From Geothrix sp. SG200 (GTDB taxonomy: Bacteria > Acidobacteriota > Holophagae > Holophagales > Holophagaceae), in NCBI RefSeq assembly GCF_022808935.1, contig NZ_JAKZFR010000003.1:62001-126000 (forward strand): a stretch of DNA of 64,000 nucleotides, in the 5' to 3' direction. This document shows, piece after piece, positions 26,031-36,888 of this stretch. The stretch's first letter is position 1. The number at the start of each line of letters is the position of its first letter. The translations under genes and the position numbers were made by a program. The notes under the pieces were generated by a model, which worked only from the letters and a program-made list of their open reading frames with translations, was not told the origin of the DNA and ran no database searches.

Positions 26031-26711
26031 ATGACACATATCGAGATCAAGGTGCTGGACAAGGGGTTCGTCCGCCTCATCGACCACATGGGGTCGGACC
26101 TGTCGGTGGTGAACGCGGCGCGGGTGTCCTTCGGCAAGCGGAAGGAGGCCTTCGAGGCGGGGGACGCCAAGCTGATCGGCTACCTGGCGGAACATGAGCA
26201 CACCTCGCCCTTCCGCCACACGGCCATGACCCTGCACGTGAAGGCGCCCATCTTCGTGTTCCGGCAGTGGATGAAGCACCGCATCGGCTCGGAGTTCAAC
26301 GAGATCAGCGGCCGCTACGTGGAGTTCCCCGAGGACGAGTTCTTCGTGCCGGCGGCCTTCCGGAAGCAGGCGAAGGTGAACAAGCAGGGCAGCGAGGGGG
26401 AGATCGACGCGGCGAACCGCGCCCGGGCCATGGAGAGCTACCTGGAGAGCTGCCGGGGGGCCGTGACCCACTACAAGGAGCTGCTCTCCCTGGGCGTCTG
26501 CCGCGAGCAGGCCCGATGCGTGCTGCCCGTGGGCCTCTACTCCGAGGTCTACTGGACCGTGAGCCTCCAGGCGGTGGCCCACTTCATCCGTTTGCGGACG
26601 GACAGCCATGCCCAGTGGGAGATCCAGCAGTACGCCGCCGCGGTGCGCCAGGTGGTGGAGCCCCTCTTCCCCGTGGGCCTCAAGGCCCTGCTCGCGGACC
26701 GCCAGGGATGA
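26031..26711 (+). CDS. thyX: FAD-dependent thymidylate synthase ThyX
   Basis: The 226-residue flavoenzyme methylates dUMP to dTMP using methylenetetrahydrofolate and NADPH. The ThyX signature appears as [15 protein letters not shown], with lysine in place of the first arginine of the usual RHRxxSxNExSxRY. FAD contacts [10 protein letters not shown] and the C-terminal [13 protein letters not shown] are present. No thyA is seen in the window. The ATG is preferred over an upstream in-frame one because family homology begins with [12 protein letters not shown]. Its stop overlaps the aminotransferase start. Confidence 0.94.
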   Translation: MTHIEIKVLDKGFVRLIDHMGSDLSVVNAARVSFGKRKEAFEAGDAKLIGYLAEHEHTSPFRHTAMTLHVKAPIFVFRQWMKHRIGSEFNEISGRYVEFPEDEFFVPAAFRKQAKVNKQGSEGEIDAANRARAMESYLESCRGAVTHYKELLSLGVCREQARCVLPVGLYSEVYWTVSLQAVAHFIRLRTDSHAQWEIQQYAAAVRQVVEPLFPVGLKALLADRQG

Positions 26712-27916
26712 GCGTGCCGCCCCTCGATCCCGCCCTGTTCCACCTGGACCCGGAGCGCCTCTGGATCATGCACTGCGGCGAGGGGCCGGTCCCCCGGGCG
26801 GCGCTGGACGCCGTGCAGGCCTTCATGCGCAAGGAGCTGCGGCCCTGGGAGGTGCGCTGGGAGGAGGACTTCCAGGGGATCCCGGCCGCCACCCGGGCAG
26901 AGGCGGCGTCGCTGCTGGGCGGCCGGCCCGAGGACATCACCCTCACCCACAGCACCTCCTCGGGCCTGGTGGCCGTGGCCCAGGGCTTCCCCTGGCGATC
27001 CGGCGACGAAGTGGTGGCGCCCCTGGGGGAGTTCCCGGCCAACGCCTGGCCCTGGCTGGCCCTTGAAGCCCGCGGCGTGGCCTTCCGGGAGGTGCCCCTG
27101 TGGGAGGGGCATCTCGCCGGGGCCGCCGCCTGGGCGAGCCGGCCGCCCACTGCGGAAGCGGATCCCGAGGCCCGGCTCATCGAGGCCCTGGGACCGCGCA
27201 CGCGGATCCTCGCCGTGTCCTGGGTGCGCTTCCAGGACGGCCTGAAGCTGGACCTCACGCGCCTCGCAAGGGCCTGCCGCGCCCGGGCCGTCCACCTGGT
27301 GGTGGACGGCGTCCAGGCCGCGGGCACCGTGCCCGTGGACCTGGAGGGCCTCGCCGCCTTCGCCACCAGCGGGCACAAGGGCCTGCTGTCGCCCCAGGGC
27401 ATGGGGTTCCTGTGGACGGACGAGGCCTTCCGCCGGTCGCTGGCCCCCTCGGGCTCCTGGCTCTCCGTGGAGGAAGCGACGGATTTCTCGCGGCCGTCCA
27501 CGGACCTCCACCGCGCCTGGCTGCCGGATGGACGGGCGCTGGAGCCCGGGGGGCCCAACCTGCTCCACCTCTCCGCTTTGCTCGAATCCCTGCGCCTGAT
27601 CAACCGGGCGGGCGTCTCGGCCATCGCCGCCCACGGCGCGGCCCTCCAGGCCCGACTCCTGCAGGCGCTCCGGGGGTCGCGCTGGGCCGCCGAGCACGAC
27701 CGCCTCGATGCCTTGCGGAAGGAGGGGCGGGTGGCATCCTTCCTGGCCTTCCACCACGGCGGCCGCGGACCCGGCGGAATGGACGCCCTGCTGAAGGCGG
27801 GGGCCCGCCGGGGGATCTTCGCCTCCGTGCGGGAGGGCTACCTCCGGGTGGCCTTCCACGGGTTCCATACCGAGGAGGACGCGGACCGGGTGGCCGCCTG
27901 GCTCCTGGAGGCCTGA
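26708..27916 (+). CDS. Class V aminotransferase-fold PLP enzyme
   Basis: The 402-residue protein belongs to the cysteine desulfurase/isopenicillin N epimerase-like group. The PLP lysine is in TSGHKGLLSPQG, preceded by the aspartate in VVDGVQAAGTVPVDL. There is no obvious desulfurase cysteine loop, so aminotransferase, lyase or epimerase activity are all possible. The ATGA overlap with thyX indicates cotranscription, but I see no metabolic link to thymidylate synthesis. Confidence 0.83.
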   Translation: MSVPPLDPALFHLDPERLWIMHCGEGPVPRAALDAVQAFMRKELRPWEVRWEEDFQGIPAATRAEAASLLGGRPEDITLTHSTSSGLVAVAQGFPWRSGDEVVAPLGEFPANAWPWLALEARGVAFREVPLWEGHLAGAAAWASRPPTAEADPEARLIEALGPRTRILAVSWVRFQDGLKLDLTRLARACRARAVHLVVDGVQAAGTVPVDLEGLAAFATSGHKGLLSPQGMGFLWTDEAFRRSLAPSGSWLSVEEATDFSRPSTDLHRAWLPDGRALEPGGPNLLHLSALLESLRLINRAGVSAIAAHGAALQARLLQALRGSRWAAEHDRLDALRKEGRVASFLAFHHGGRGPGGMDALLKAGARRGIFASVREGYLRVAFHGFHTEEDADRVAAWLLEA

Positions 27917-27938
27917 TCCGCGTGCCTGGTGGACGCCC

Positions 27939-30374
27939 CTAGCGGAACAGCCAGCTCACCTTGGCCTGCACCACGTCGTCCGAGGGCAGGTGCCGCAGGA
28001 GGGCGAGATCCGGCCGGGGGGCCAGGCTGGCGCGGTCGTTGATGAGGGCGTCCGTGCTGGCGCCGTGGGTGTAGACAAGGAAGAAGGTGGAGCCAGGACG
28101 GAACTCCCAGCGCGTGATGAGGTTCAGGTTCCAGGTCCGGTAGCTGAAAGCCGTCTGGGGCGTGGTGCCCGCAGGCTGGTCCTCCGGGAGCCCTGGCTCG
28201 AGGGTCTCGTCGTCGACGTAGTGCTTCAGGTCCCGGTAGTTCCAGTTCGCGGCCAGCCACTGGCTGAAGAGCTGGAGCGTGAGGGTGGGGTTGAAGGCGT
28301 AGGCCACCCGCACGGTCTGGTTGAGCTGGCTGAGGCGGCGTAGGCCCACGATGGGCGTGGCCGTCGGGGTCTCCAGCCACTTCAGCTCGCCCTCGTCCCG
28401 GGTGACGGAGGTCGTGACCTGGATCTCGAGGTTGGGGGCAGGCCGGAGGGTCTGGAAGAGCGTCGTGTCGGTGGAGGGTCCCCCCTCTTCCCAGGCCCGG
28501 CTGGTGTTGAGGCGGAGGTACCAGGGCCGGTTGCCGGGCGTATCGAAGCCCAGGTTCGCGTAGGGCACGGCGGAGCGGGCCAGGTACTTCTTCTGCGGGT
28601 CCGAATAGGTGCGTAGCTCCCGGTCGTCTTCGGCGGGCAGGTCCACGCCTCCGCCGCCCCAGAGGCCCCAGAAGCTGGTGAGGTCGGTCCGGCCCCAGGT
28701 GTTGAGGTTGCGGATGAAGGTCTGGCCGGCCTGGTCGCGGGCATAGGTGTGGCCCAGCCCCCAGGCCCAGTTGCGGAAGGCACCCCAGGTTTGGTCCCAG
28801 CGGCGCGAGACCTCGCCATACAGGCGCTGCTCGTCGGCGCGGCCCAGGTAGCCGACATCGTTGGGGTTGTAGTCGCGCCCCGCGTCGATGGCCTGGAACT
28901 CCGCGCTCCAGCCGCTGCGCCACTCCTGGTGGGCCCGGAGCCGCGCCCGCCAGCCCTGGGCCTGGGCACCGGCGGGGCCGGTCTGGCTGCGGCTGAGGGT
29001 GGTCTCCAGCGTCCCGCCCCGATCCTCGGTGCGGTAGACCCCGTCCAGCGCCTGGATATGGGCGGACCGGCCCGCCGCGCCCGCCTGGTCCATCTCCGAG
29101 GCGAAGGTGCCCACGTAGCTCCCCCGGTCGTCCAGGAGCTGCTGGATCCGCACCACGCCGAAGTTGGTGAGCGGCGAGATCTCCCGCCGGGACCGGGTTC
29201 CGGCCGCGTCGGCCACCGTGGCCCGGGCGGGCTCCACGCTGGCGCCCAGGAGGCCCACCTTGGTGTCCGAATCGTACGTGGCGGTGTACTTCGCGGCGGC
29301 GGTGATGTCCGTCGCGTTCGGGCGATCCTGCAGGGTCTCGCCGGGGGCGAGATCCGGATCGGACAGACCGTGTCCAATGCGTCGGCTGTAGAAGAGGTCG
29401 GGGCCGGCCACCCGGAAGAGGTCCATGCCCTCCAGGAAGAAGGGGCGCTTCTCCGGGAAGAAGGTCTCCACGGTGCCGAGGTTCAGCACGGTCTGGTCCA
29501 CCTCGACCTGCCCGAAATCCGGGCGGATCGAGAGGTCCACCTGGGCGTGGGAGTTCAGGCTCCAGTGGGCGTCGAGGCCGGCGCGGGTATCCCAGCCCCG
29601 GTCGTCATAGCTCCGGGCAGTCTCGAACTTCCGGACGGTCCCCAGGTAGGGCGCGTACTCCCGGCGCGGCTGGGGGGCCAGCCCCGCCAGGCCGCTCAGG
29701 TCGGGAAAGCGGCTGACGAAGCCGTTGTCCCCCCGCGGCACGACCATCCACCGGCTGGATTCCCGCACCACGCCCTGGTCCGTGCGGCTGAAGTTGATGC
29801 CCCAGGTCTGGGGTTCGGAGCCCTCCTTGAACCGGAGCAGGGACAGCGGAATCTTCAGCTCCGCGGTCCAGCCGTCGGCATCCACCGACACGGCGCTCTC
29901 CCACACGCCGTCCCAGCTCGGGTCGAAGGTGTTGTCGTTGTAGATGATCTGGTCCTTCTGCACGCCGGCGGCGTTCACCTCGAACAGGAGCGCCGTGCGC
30001 CGGTCGTGGCTGGAGTCGATGGCCACCCCGAACCAGTCGCTGGGGCTGTCCTGGTCGCGGCGGTGGACGCGGCGCACCACGTGGGCCCGACCGCCCTCCA
30101 GCCGGCGGTTGTGGAGCATCCGGGCTCCCACATAGAGGTACCGGGCGTCGTAGAGCACCCGCACTTCCGTGCGCTGGCGGGCCGGGCGCCCGCGCTGGGG
30201 CCACTCCTCGGTGAACCCCGAGGCGAACGGCGCCCGCTTCCACGCGGGGTCGTCGAGGCGGCCGTCAAGCTGAACGGCCGCGCCGATCCGCAGGGCCTGG
30301 AGCCCGGTCTCCGGACCCGGCGAGGCCATGGCCAGCGCGCCGAGGAGGAGGGCGGAGCAGATGGGAGCGCGCAT
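27939..30374 (-). CDS. DUF5916 outer-membrane protein with carbohydrate-binding-like N-terminus
   Basis: The 811-residue exported protein has a signal peptide and a CBM9-like N-terminal domain (about residues 25-210, LQALRIGAAVQLDGRLDDPAWKRA...). A long beta-rich C-terminal region follows, ending in an aromatic residue pair plus FR (VQAKVSWLFR), as expected for an outer-membrane beta barrel. The central ETFFPEKRPFFLEGMDLF motif is characteristic of the DUF5916 family. The function is unknown. The start MRAPICSAL supplies the signal sequence; the longer frame reads through the divergent promoter region. Confidence 0.85.
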   Translation of the reverse strand: MRAPICSALLLGALAMASPGPETGLQALRIGAAVQLDGRLDDPAWKRAPFASGFTEEWPQRGRPARQRTEVRVLYDARYLYVGARMLHNRRLEGGRAHVVRRVHRRDQDSPSDWFGVAIDSSHDRRTALLFEVNAAGVQKDQIIYNDNTFDPSWDGVWESAVSVDADGWTAELKIPLSLLRFKEGSEPQTWGINFSRTDQGVVRESSRWMVVPRGDNGFVSRFPDLSGLAGLAPQPRREYAPYLGTVRKFETARSYDDRGWDTRAGLDAHWSLNSHAQVDLSIRPDFGQVEVDQTVLNLGTVETFFPEKRPFFLEGMDLFRVAGPDLFYSRRIGHGLSDPDLAPGETLQDRPNATDITAAAKYTATYDSDTKVGLLGASVEPARATVADAAGTRSRREISPLTNFGVVRIQQLLDDRGSYVGTFASEMDQAGAAGRSAHIQALDGVYRTEDRGGTLETTLSRSQTGPAGAQAQGWRARLRAHQEWRSGWSAEFQAIDAGRDYNPNDVGYLGRADEQRLYGEVSRRWDQTWGAFRNWAWGLGHTYARDQAGQTFIRNLNTWGRTDLTSFWGLWGGGGVDLPAEDDRELRTYSDPQKKYLARSAVPYANLGFDTPGNRPWYLRLNTSRAWEEGGPSTDTTLFQTLRPAPNLEIQVTTSVTRDEGELKWLETPTATPIVGLRRLSQLNQTVRVAYAFNPTLTLQLFSQWLAANWNYRDLKHYVDDETLEPGLPEDQPAGTTPQTAFSYRTWNLNLITRWEFRPGSTFFLVYTHGASTDALINDRASLAPRPDLALLRHLPSDDVVQAKVSWLFR

Positions 30375-30492
30375 GATCCTCCGGGGCCGGCGGGAAGCTC
30401 CATGTTGCCACATTATGCGAGGTATTGTGGATTCTGGAAGCCTTCCGTCCCCTCCAGGCACTTCTACGGATAATGGAATCCAAGGAGTCGAC

Positions 30493-30972
30493 ATGCGCAC
30501 GATCTTCGCCATCCTGCTCTCCCTGCCCCTGTGGGCGGGCGGAGGCACCGTGGCCTTCAAGCAGACGGCCTTCATGGCCGAGGTGGCCGCCACGGACCAG
30601 GAGAAGGCGAAGGGTCTGATGTACCGGCAGAGCCTGGCCAAGGACCGCTGCATGTTCTTCGTCTACGGCGAGGAGGGCTACCACGCCATCTGGATGAAGA
30701 ACTGCCTCATCGCCCTGGACGTGGCCTGGGTGGATGCGGAGGGCAAGGTGGTGGAGACGGCGGAGCACGTGCCCCCGTGCAGCCCCATGCGCGGCGATGA
30801 CTGCCCCACCTACGGGGGAAGCGTGCCGGCCCGCCACTTCATCGAGTTCGCCGCGGGCACCTTCAAGCGCATCGGCCTGAAGAAGGGCGATCGCCTCGGC
30901 TGGGACCTGGTCCTGGACGACGGCCGGGCCGTGCGCGGCGGCGCGCCGATGGCCAAGGCGAAGAAGAAGTAG
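30493..30972 (+). CDS. DUF192 family exported protein
   Basis: The 159-residue product has a short signal peptide (MRTIFAILLSLPLWAGG). The conserved DUF192 sequence follows: TDQEKAKGLMYRQSLAKDRCMFFVY, then WMKNCLIALDVAWVD, then a C-terminal GDRLGWDLV. The family is widespread and of unknown function. AAGGAG lies before the ATG and a -10-like GATAAT is about 20 bases further upstream. It is convergent with the phosphoesterase-like gene, with only five bases between them. Confidence 0.88.
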   Translation: MRTIFAILLSLPLWAGGGTVAFKQTAFMAEVAATDQEKAKGLMYRQSLAKDRCMFFVYGEEGYHAIWMKNCLIALDVAWVDAEGKVVETAEHVPPCSPMRGDDCPTYGGSVPARHFIEFAAGTFKRIGLKKGDRLGWDLVLDDGRAVRGGAPMAKAKKK

Positions 30973-30977
30973 GCGGC

Positions 30978-31748
30978 CTAGTCCCCGTTCTTCGGCGCAC
31001 CCTTGCGGGGCGGACGGGTGAGCGTGCGCAGGGCCTCGGGAGCCGGGGGGAGTTCCGTGAGCTCCAGGGGGCTCAGGCGATCCGCCAGCAGCTTCCAGGC
31101 GCGCGCCTGGCGAGGCAGGCGTTCGGCCTGGATGACCTCGAAGCCCTGGGCATAGCTCACGAAGGGCGGCAGGACCAGGGCGAAGCCCGTGTAGAGGAAG
31201 GCGGGAAGCCGCATCCAGTCCGGGTCTCCGGAGGGCCCGAGGCCGGGCACGGCGAAGAGGGGGTGCACGCCGCCGTTGATCCAGAAGCCCTGGGGCGAAT
31301 CATGGCGGGGATAGACGAAGATGCGGCGGCGGTGCATGAGGGTGAAGGGGCCGACCCGGTGCTGCTCCACGGGTTGGATGCCGGTGCCGTCCAGGGCCGG
31401 GCCGCAGCTGCGGTCCGGGTGGCCCACCACCTGCACCACCTGGCGCCCCCCGGCCTGGAGCTTGCGGAAGATGGTGCGCAGTTCCTCGGCCTCGTCGCCC
31501 TCCACCGTGCCCTGGCTGGGCTTCAGGTCGCCCAGCAGGGCGATCTGGGCGGGGGCGTAGTCGTCGATGAGGCTGAACAGCCGCTCCCAGATCTCGGTCT
31601 GCTGGGGCGGGGGCAGGGGGTCCGGGCGGCGGCGACGGGCGGCGCCCAGGCCGAAGAAGAGGTCCGCCAGCACCAGCGTCTTCTGCCGGGGGAGCCAGAT
31701 CGCCCGCCGGCTGTCGAGAATCACATCCTGGTTGAGCTGGACCTGCAC
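30978..31748 (-). CDS. PdeM-like metallophosphoesterase with degenerate metal site
   Basis: The 256-residue protein follows the layout of the PdeM-type metallophosphoesterases, but several metal ligands are changed. The first motif is DLFFG (D29, F31 where histidine is expected). The second is GDLKPS (D74). The third reads GHPD instead of GNHD, and the last reads GGVHP instead of GHxHP. Family members that keep all ligands are nucleases or phosphodiesterases; this one may be inactive or use a different site. No ATP-dependent ligase gene, the usual partner, is nearby. A GTG start with GGGAGG upstream is chosen because no ATG fits. Confidence 0.75.
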   Translation of the reverse strand: MQVQLNQDVILDSRRAIWLPRQKTLVLADLFFGLGAARRRRPDPLPPPQQTEIWERLFSLIDDYAPAQIALLGDLKPSQGTVEGDEAEELRTIFRKLQAGGRQVVQVVGHPDRSCGPALDGTGIQPVEQHRVGPFTLMHRRRIFVYPRHDSPQGFWINGGVHPLFAVPGLGPSGDPDWMRLPAFLYTGFALVLPPFVSYAQGFEVIQAERLPRQARAWKLLADRLSPLELTELPPAPEALRTLTRPPRKGAPKNGD

Positions 31749-31808
31749 CGGCGCCTCCCGCCTTCCATTGGAACACGGCAGGGGCCAGAATCCGGGAATG
31801 GGGGATCG

Positions 31809-32654
31809 GTGCGGCACGGCCACAGCCACTACCTGAAGCTGGATTGGCAGGGTGAGGTCCGGCGGGTCCTGGTCCACGACCCTCCGGTGGCCTCGGATCA
31901 GGAGCTCCCGCTGGTGCTGGCCCTCCACGGGACCGGCGGAACGGCGCGGCTCATGGCCTCCTTTTCGGGCCTGGGCCGCCTGGCCGACGAGCGGGGCTTC
32001 CGCGTGGCCTACCCCCAGGCCCTGGGCGAGCCGGGTACGGAGGATCCCGGCCTCGGCGCGGCCTGGAACGTGGGGCCGGGGCTGGGATGCCCCCGCCATG
32101 CCGAGGTGGACGACGTCGGGTTCCTCGGGGCCGTGGTCGATCGCCTCGTCCACCGCGGGAATGTGGATGCCCGGCGGATCTTCGTGGCGGGCTTCTCCAA
32201 TGGGGCCCGCATGGCCTATCGCCTGGCCCTGGAGGCGTCCTGGGTGGCGGCCATCGCGCCCGTGGCGGGGGCGCCGATCTGGGGCCCTCCCCCGGCCCGT
32301 CCCGTGCCCACGCTGGCCTTTCATGGGACGGAGGACGGCCACATTCCTTACCTCGGCGGCGTGGGGCCGCAGGGACGGCGGGTGCCCGTCCTGCCGGCGC
32401 GTGAGGCCGCGGCCCGCTGGGCGGCCCTCATGGGGTGCGGCGAGGGGTCCGTCTGCGAGGCCATGGACCCCCACCACCTCGACCTCTGGTCCGGCGGCGG
32501 GTGCGAGGTGGGCCTCTGGACGGTGGCCGGCATGGGCCACGCCTGGCCGGGCGGACGGCCCTACGCGCCGGGTGCGGACCGGCCCGCCCCGGATCTCTCC
32601 GCCAGCCACCTCATCTGGGCCTTCTTCGAGGCCCACCCCCTGGAGGCGCCTTGA
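31809..32654 (+). CDS. PHB depolymerase-like alpha/beta hydrolase (esterase)
   Basis: The 281-residue protein resembles the LpqC/polyhydroxybutyrate depolymerase esterases: an LALHGTGGTARLM oxyanion region, the nucleophile GFSNGARMA, an acid in FHGTEDGHIPY and a histidine in GMGHAWPGG. Substrates of the group include short esters and feruloyl esters. No signal peptide is visible, so it is probably cytoplasmic. The GTG start has GGGGGA upstream. The stop overlaps the TTG start of the next gene (TTGA). Confidence 0.85.
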   Translation: MRHGHSHYLKLDWQGEVRRVLVHDPPVASDQELPLVLALHGTGGTARLMASFSGLGRLADERGFRVAYPQALGEPGTEDPGLGAAWNVGPGLGCPRHAEVDDVGFLGAVVDRLVHRGNVDARRIFVAGFSNGARMAYRLALEASWVAAIAPVAGAPIWGPPPARPVPTLAFHGTEDGHIPYLGGVGPQGRRVPVLPAREAAARWAALMGCGEGSVCEAMDPHHLDLWSGGGCEVGLWTVAGMGHAWPGGRPYAPGADRPAPDLSASHLIWAFFEAHPLEAP

Positions 32655-33439
32655 TCGCGGATCCGAACCATTTCATACCCGGCCTGGGCACGGGCCTGGC
32701 CGGCGGCGTGCTGTCGGGCCTCTTCGGGGTGGGCGGGGGCGTGGTGATGGTGCCCCTGCTGGGCCTGTTCCTGCACCTGGACCAGCACCGCGCCCAGGGC
32801 GCCACCCTGGCGGCGATGCTCCTGCCCACGGGCCTGCCCGCCGTGCTGCAGTACCGCAGCCGAGGCATCCACACCAGCCTGCGCCTGGTGGGCGTGCTGG
32901 TGCTGGCCTTCCTCTTCGGCATCTACGGGGGGGCCCGGGTGGCGAACTTCATCCCTTCGGGGCCCCTGCGCTGGGGCTACGCGGCGTTCCTGGTGCTCCT
33001 GGCCTTCAAGACCTACTTCCGGCACGAGCCCCCGGCTGTGGACCGGACCGCGGAACCTCTGGACCTGTCCTCGGGCCTCTGGTCCGCGGGGCTTCCCATC
33101 GGCCTGCTGGCGGGGGTGGTCTCGGGTCTCACGGGGCTGGGGGGCGCCGTGGTGGTGATTCCCCTGCTCGCCACCCGCTTCCGCATGACCCAGCACGAGG
33201 CCCAGCTCACCAGCCTCATGATGCTGCTGCCTCCCATCGGCCTGCCCGGCGTCTATGTCTATGCCCAGGCCCAGGGCGGGCTCCCCTGGATGGTGATCGC
33301 CGGCGTGGCCGTGGGCTTCGCGACCGGCGCGCTGGCCGGGGCGCGGGTGGCCACGCGCATGCGGGGGGCGAAGCTGAAGCAGATCTACGCGGTGATCGTG
33401 CTGTTCATGGCCCTCCTGGTGGTCCTGCGGGGGCACTGA
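32651..33439 (+). CDS. TSUP family (TauE/SafE) membrane transporter
   Basis: The 262-residue protein has about eight membrane helices in two related halves, each with the family motif: GLAGGVLSGLFGVGGGVVMVP and GLLAGVVSGLTGLGGAVVVIP. TSUP transporters export sulfite or sulfonate-derived organic anions; the substrate here is unknown. The TTG start overlaps the esterase stop and has TGGAGG five bases upstream; no ATG is available near the first helix. Confidence 0.88.
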   Translation: MIADPNHFIPGLGTGLAGGVLSGLFGVGGGVVMVPLLGLFLHLDQHRAQGATLAAMLLPTGLPAVLQYRSRGIHTSLRLVGVLVLAFLFGIYGGARVANFIPSGPLRWGYAAFLVLLAFKTYFRHEPPAVDRTAEPLDLSSGLWSAGLPIGLLAGVVSGLTGLGGAVVVIPLLATRFRMTQHEAQLTSLMMLLPPIGLPGVYVYAQAQGGLPWMVIAGVAVGFATGALAGARVATRMRGAKLKQIYAVIVLFMALLVVLRGH

Positions 33440-33501
33440 CCGGAAGCCCGTCCAGGGGACGCACGGCGCGGCCTTGCGCTATCCTCGACCCGGAGGTTGC
33501 C

Positions 33502-33849
33502 GTGCCCCTGGATGCCCCGACCCCCCTCTACGTGGGGGAGCGCCTGCGAGACCTGATCCTGTGCTACGCGGGGCCCTGGGCATTCCTGCCCTACATGCGG
33601 AACCGCGAGGACCCGGAGCTGCTCTGGCACGCGCGCCAGGGCGTCATCCTGGCCTTCGCCGAGTGCACCGTCACCCTGGCCATGCTCATCCTGGGCCTCT
33701 TCCCCATCTTCGGAGCCGTCTCCATCCGCTTCTTCCTGCCCCTCTGGCTCCTCTGGTGCCTGGGCATGTCCGTGACGAGCATCCTTCAGGCCACCAAGGG
33801 CAAGCGGCACCGCATTCCGGTGATCCACCAGTTCATCGACTATCTATAG
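33502..33849 (+). CDS. Small membrane protein, DUF4870-like
   Basis: The 115-residue protein has an N-terminal soluble part with AFLPYMRNREDPELLWHARQGV, typical of the DUF4870/Tic20-like group, followed by two to three membrane helices. The function is unknown. The GTG start has GGAGG six bases upstream. A bidirectional hairpin follows between it and queA. Confidence 0.75.
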   Translation: MPLDAPTPLYVGERLRDLILCYAGPWAFLPYMRNREDPELLWHARQGVILAFAECTVTLAMLILGLFPIFGAVSIRFFLPLWLLWCLGMSVTSILQATKGKRHRIPVIHQFIDYL

Positions 33850-33903
33850 CTCTCCGGGGGGACCGCCCGGCCGCAGGCGGCCTCTGCGTCCCCCCGGGCC
33901 CCC

Positions 33904-33936
33904 ACGAGAAGCGCCGACGGAGCCGGCGCTTCTCGT
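33904..33936. terminator. Thirteen-base stem hairpin between convergent genes
   Basis: ACGAGAAGCGCCG (33904-33916) pairs perfectly with CGGCGCTTCTCGT (33924-33936) around a seven-base loop, in the gap between the small membrane gene and convergent queA. The symmetry suits a bidirectional terminator. There is no T run on either side, so termination may need other factors. Confidence 0.7.
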
Positions 33937-33958
33937 CGCCGCCTCGAGTGGAGGGACA

Positions 33959-35023
33959 CTAGCAGGCGGGCCCGGCGTTCAGGATCAGCATGGCGTCGCC
34001 GTAGCTGAAGAACCGGTATCGCTCGCGCACGGCCTCGGCGTAGGCGGCCTGGGCCTGGTCGAGGCCCAGGAGGGCGGACACCAGGACGAACAGGGTGCTT
34101 TCCGGCAGGTGGAAGTTGGTGAGCAGGTGGTCGGCGGTGCGGAGGCGGTAGCCCGGCGTGATGAAGAGGCGCGTGGCGCCCTCCCGCGCGAGCCGCGCGC
34201 CGTCCCAGGCGCCTTCGAGCGTGCGCAGCGATGTGGTGCCCACGCAGAGCACGGGCCGCGTGCGATCGCGGAAGGCCGCTTCCAGGATCCGGGCCGTGGC
34301 CTCGGGGATCTCGAAGCGCTCCTCGTGCATGGGGTGGTCTTCCAGGCGCTCGGCGGTCATGGGCCGGAAGGTGCCCAGACCCACGTGGAGCCGGACCGGG
34401 TGCCAGCCGCAGCCGCGGGCCGCCAGGGCGCCGATGAGCTCCGGCGTGAAGTGCAGGCCCGCCGTGGGGGCCGCCACGGCCTCGCCCTCCCGGGCCGCGA
34501 AGACCGTCTGGTAGCGGGTCTCGTCTTCGGCCTCCGCCAGGTGGTCGATGTAGGGCGGCAGCGGCAAGCGGCCGATGCGGTCGATCTCGTCCCAGTCCAG
34601 GCCGTGGTCGGCGTGCACCCGCACGGCCCGCAGGCCCTCGGGAAGGGTGTCCAGGATGTCCAGGCGGGCCAGCTCGGCGTGGGTGACCGGGTCCACCACG
34701 GCGGCGGAAGCTCCAGGCTTGAGACGCGCCCCCGGCTTCACCATGGCCTCGAAGCGCCCCTGGCCGAGGCTCCGCAGCAGGAGCGCCTCGCCCGCCCCGC
34801 CGCCGCCGCGGCGCAGGAAGAGGCGCGCATGGCGGACGCGCACGTCGTTGGGGACACAAAGGCTTCCCGCGGGCACCAGGTCCGGCAGGTCGCGGATGGC
34901 GCGGTGGGACCAGGCTCCGGACCGTGCATCCACCACCAGCAGCCGCGCGCCGTCGCGGTCGGGCGCCGGGTGCTGCGCGATGAGGTCCGGGGGCAGGTCG
35001 AAGTGGAAGGCGGAGCGGAGCAT
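33959..35023 (-). CDS. queA: tRNA preQ1(34) S-adenosylmethionine ribosyltransferase-isomerase
   Basis: The 354-residue enzyme makes epoxyqueuosine in the wobble position of four tRNAs by transferring the ribosyl part of SAM. The family motifs are present: FHFDLPPDLIAQHPAPDRD at the start, PPYI, RYQTVFA, APTAGLHFT, HVGLGTFRP and the C-terminal TNFHLPESTLFVLVSALLG. It is the last gene of the long minus-strand run, ten bases after the ABC exporter gene. Other queuosine genes are not in the window. Confidence 0.96.
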   Translation of the reverse strand: MLRSAFHFDLPPDLIAQHPAPDRDGARLLVVDARSGAWSHRAIRDLPDLVPAGSLCVPNDVRVRHARLFLRRGGGGAGEALLLRSLGQGRFEAMVKPGARLKPGASAAVVDPVTHAELARLDILDTLPEGLRAVRVHADHGLDWDEIDRIGRLPLPPYIDHLAEAEDETRYQTVFAAREGEAVAAPTAGLHFTPELIGALAARGCGWHPVRLHVGLGTFRPMTAERLEDHPMHEERFEIPEATARILEAAFRDRTRPVLCVGTTSLRTLEGAWDGARLAREGATRLFITPGYRLRTADHLLTNFHLPESTLFVLVSALLGLDQAQAAYAEAVRERYRFFSYGDAMLILNAGPAC

Positions 35024-35033
35024 CAGAGAGGCG

Positions 35034-36839
<1,806 letters not shown>

Positions 36840-36888
36840 GGTCAGCGACCAGCTTAGCCGCTCTGGCTCATGTCTCCGTCACGGGCGG

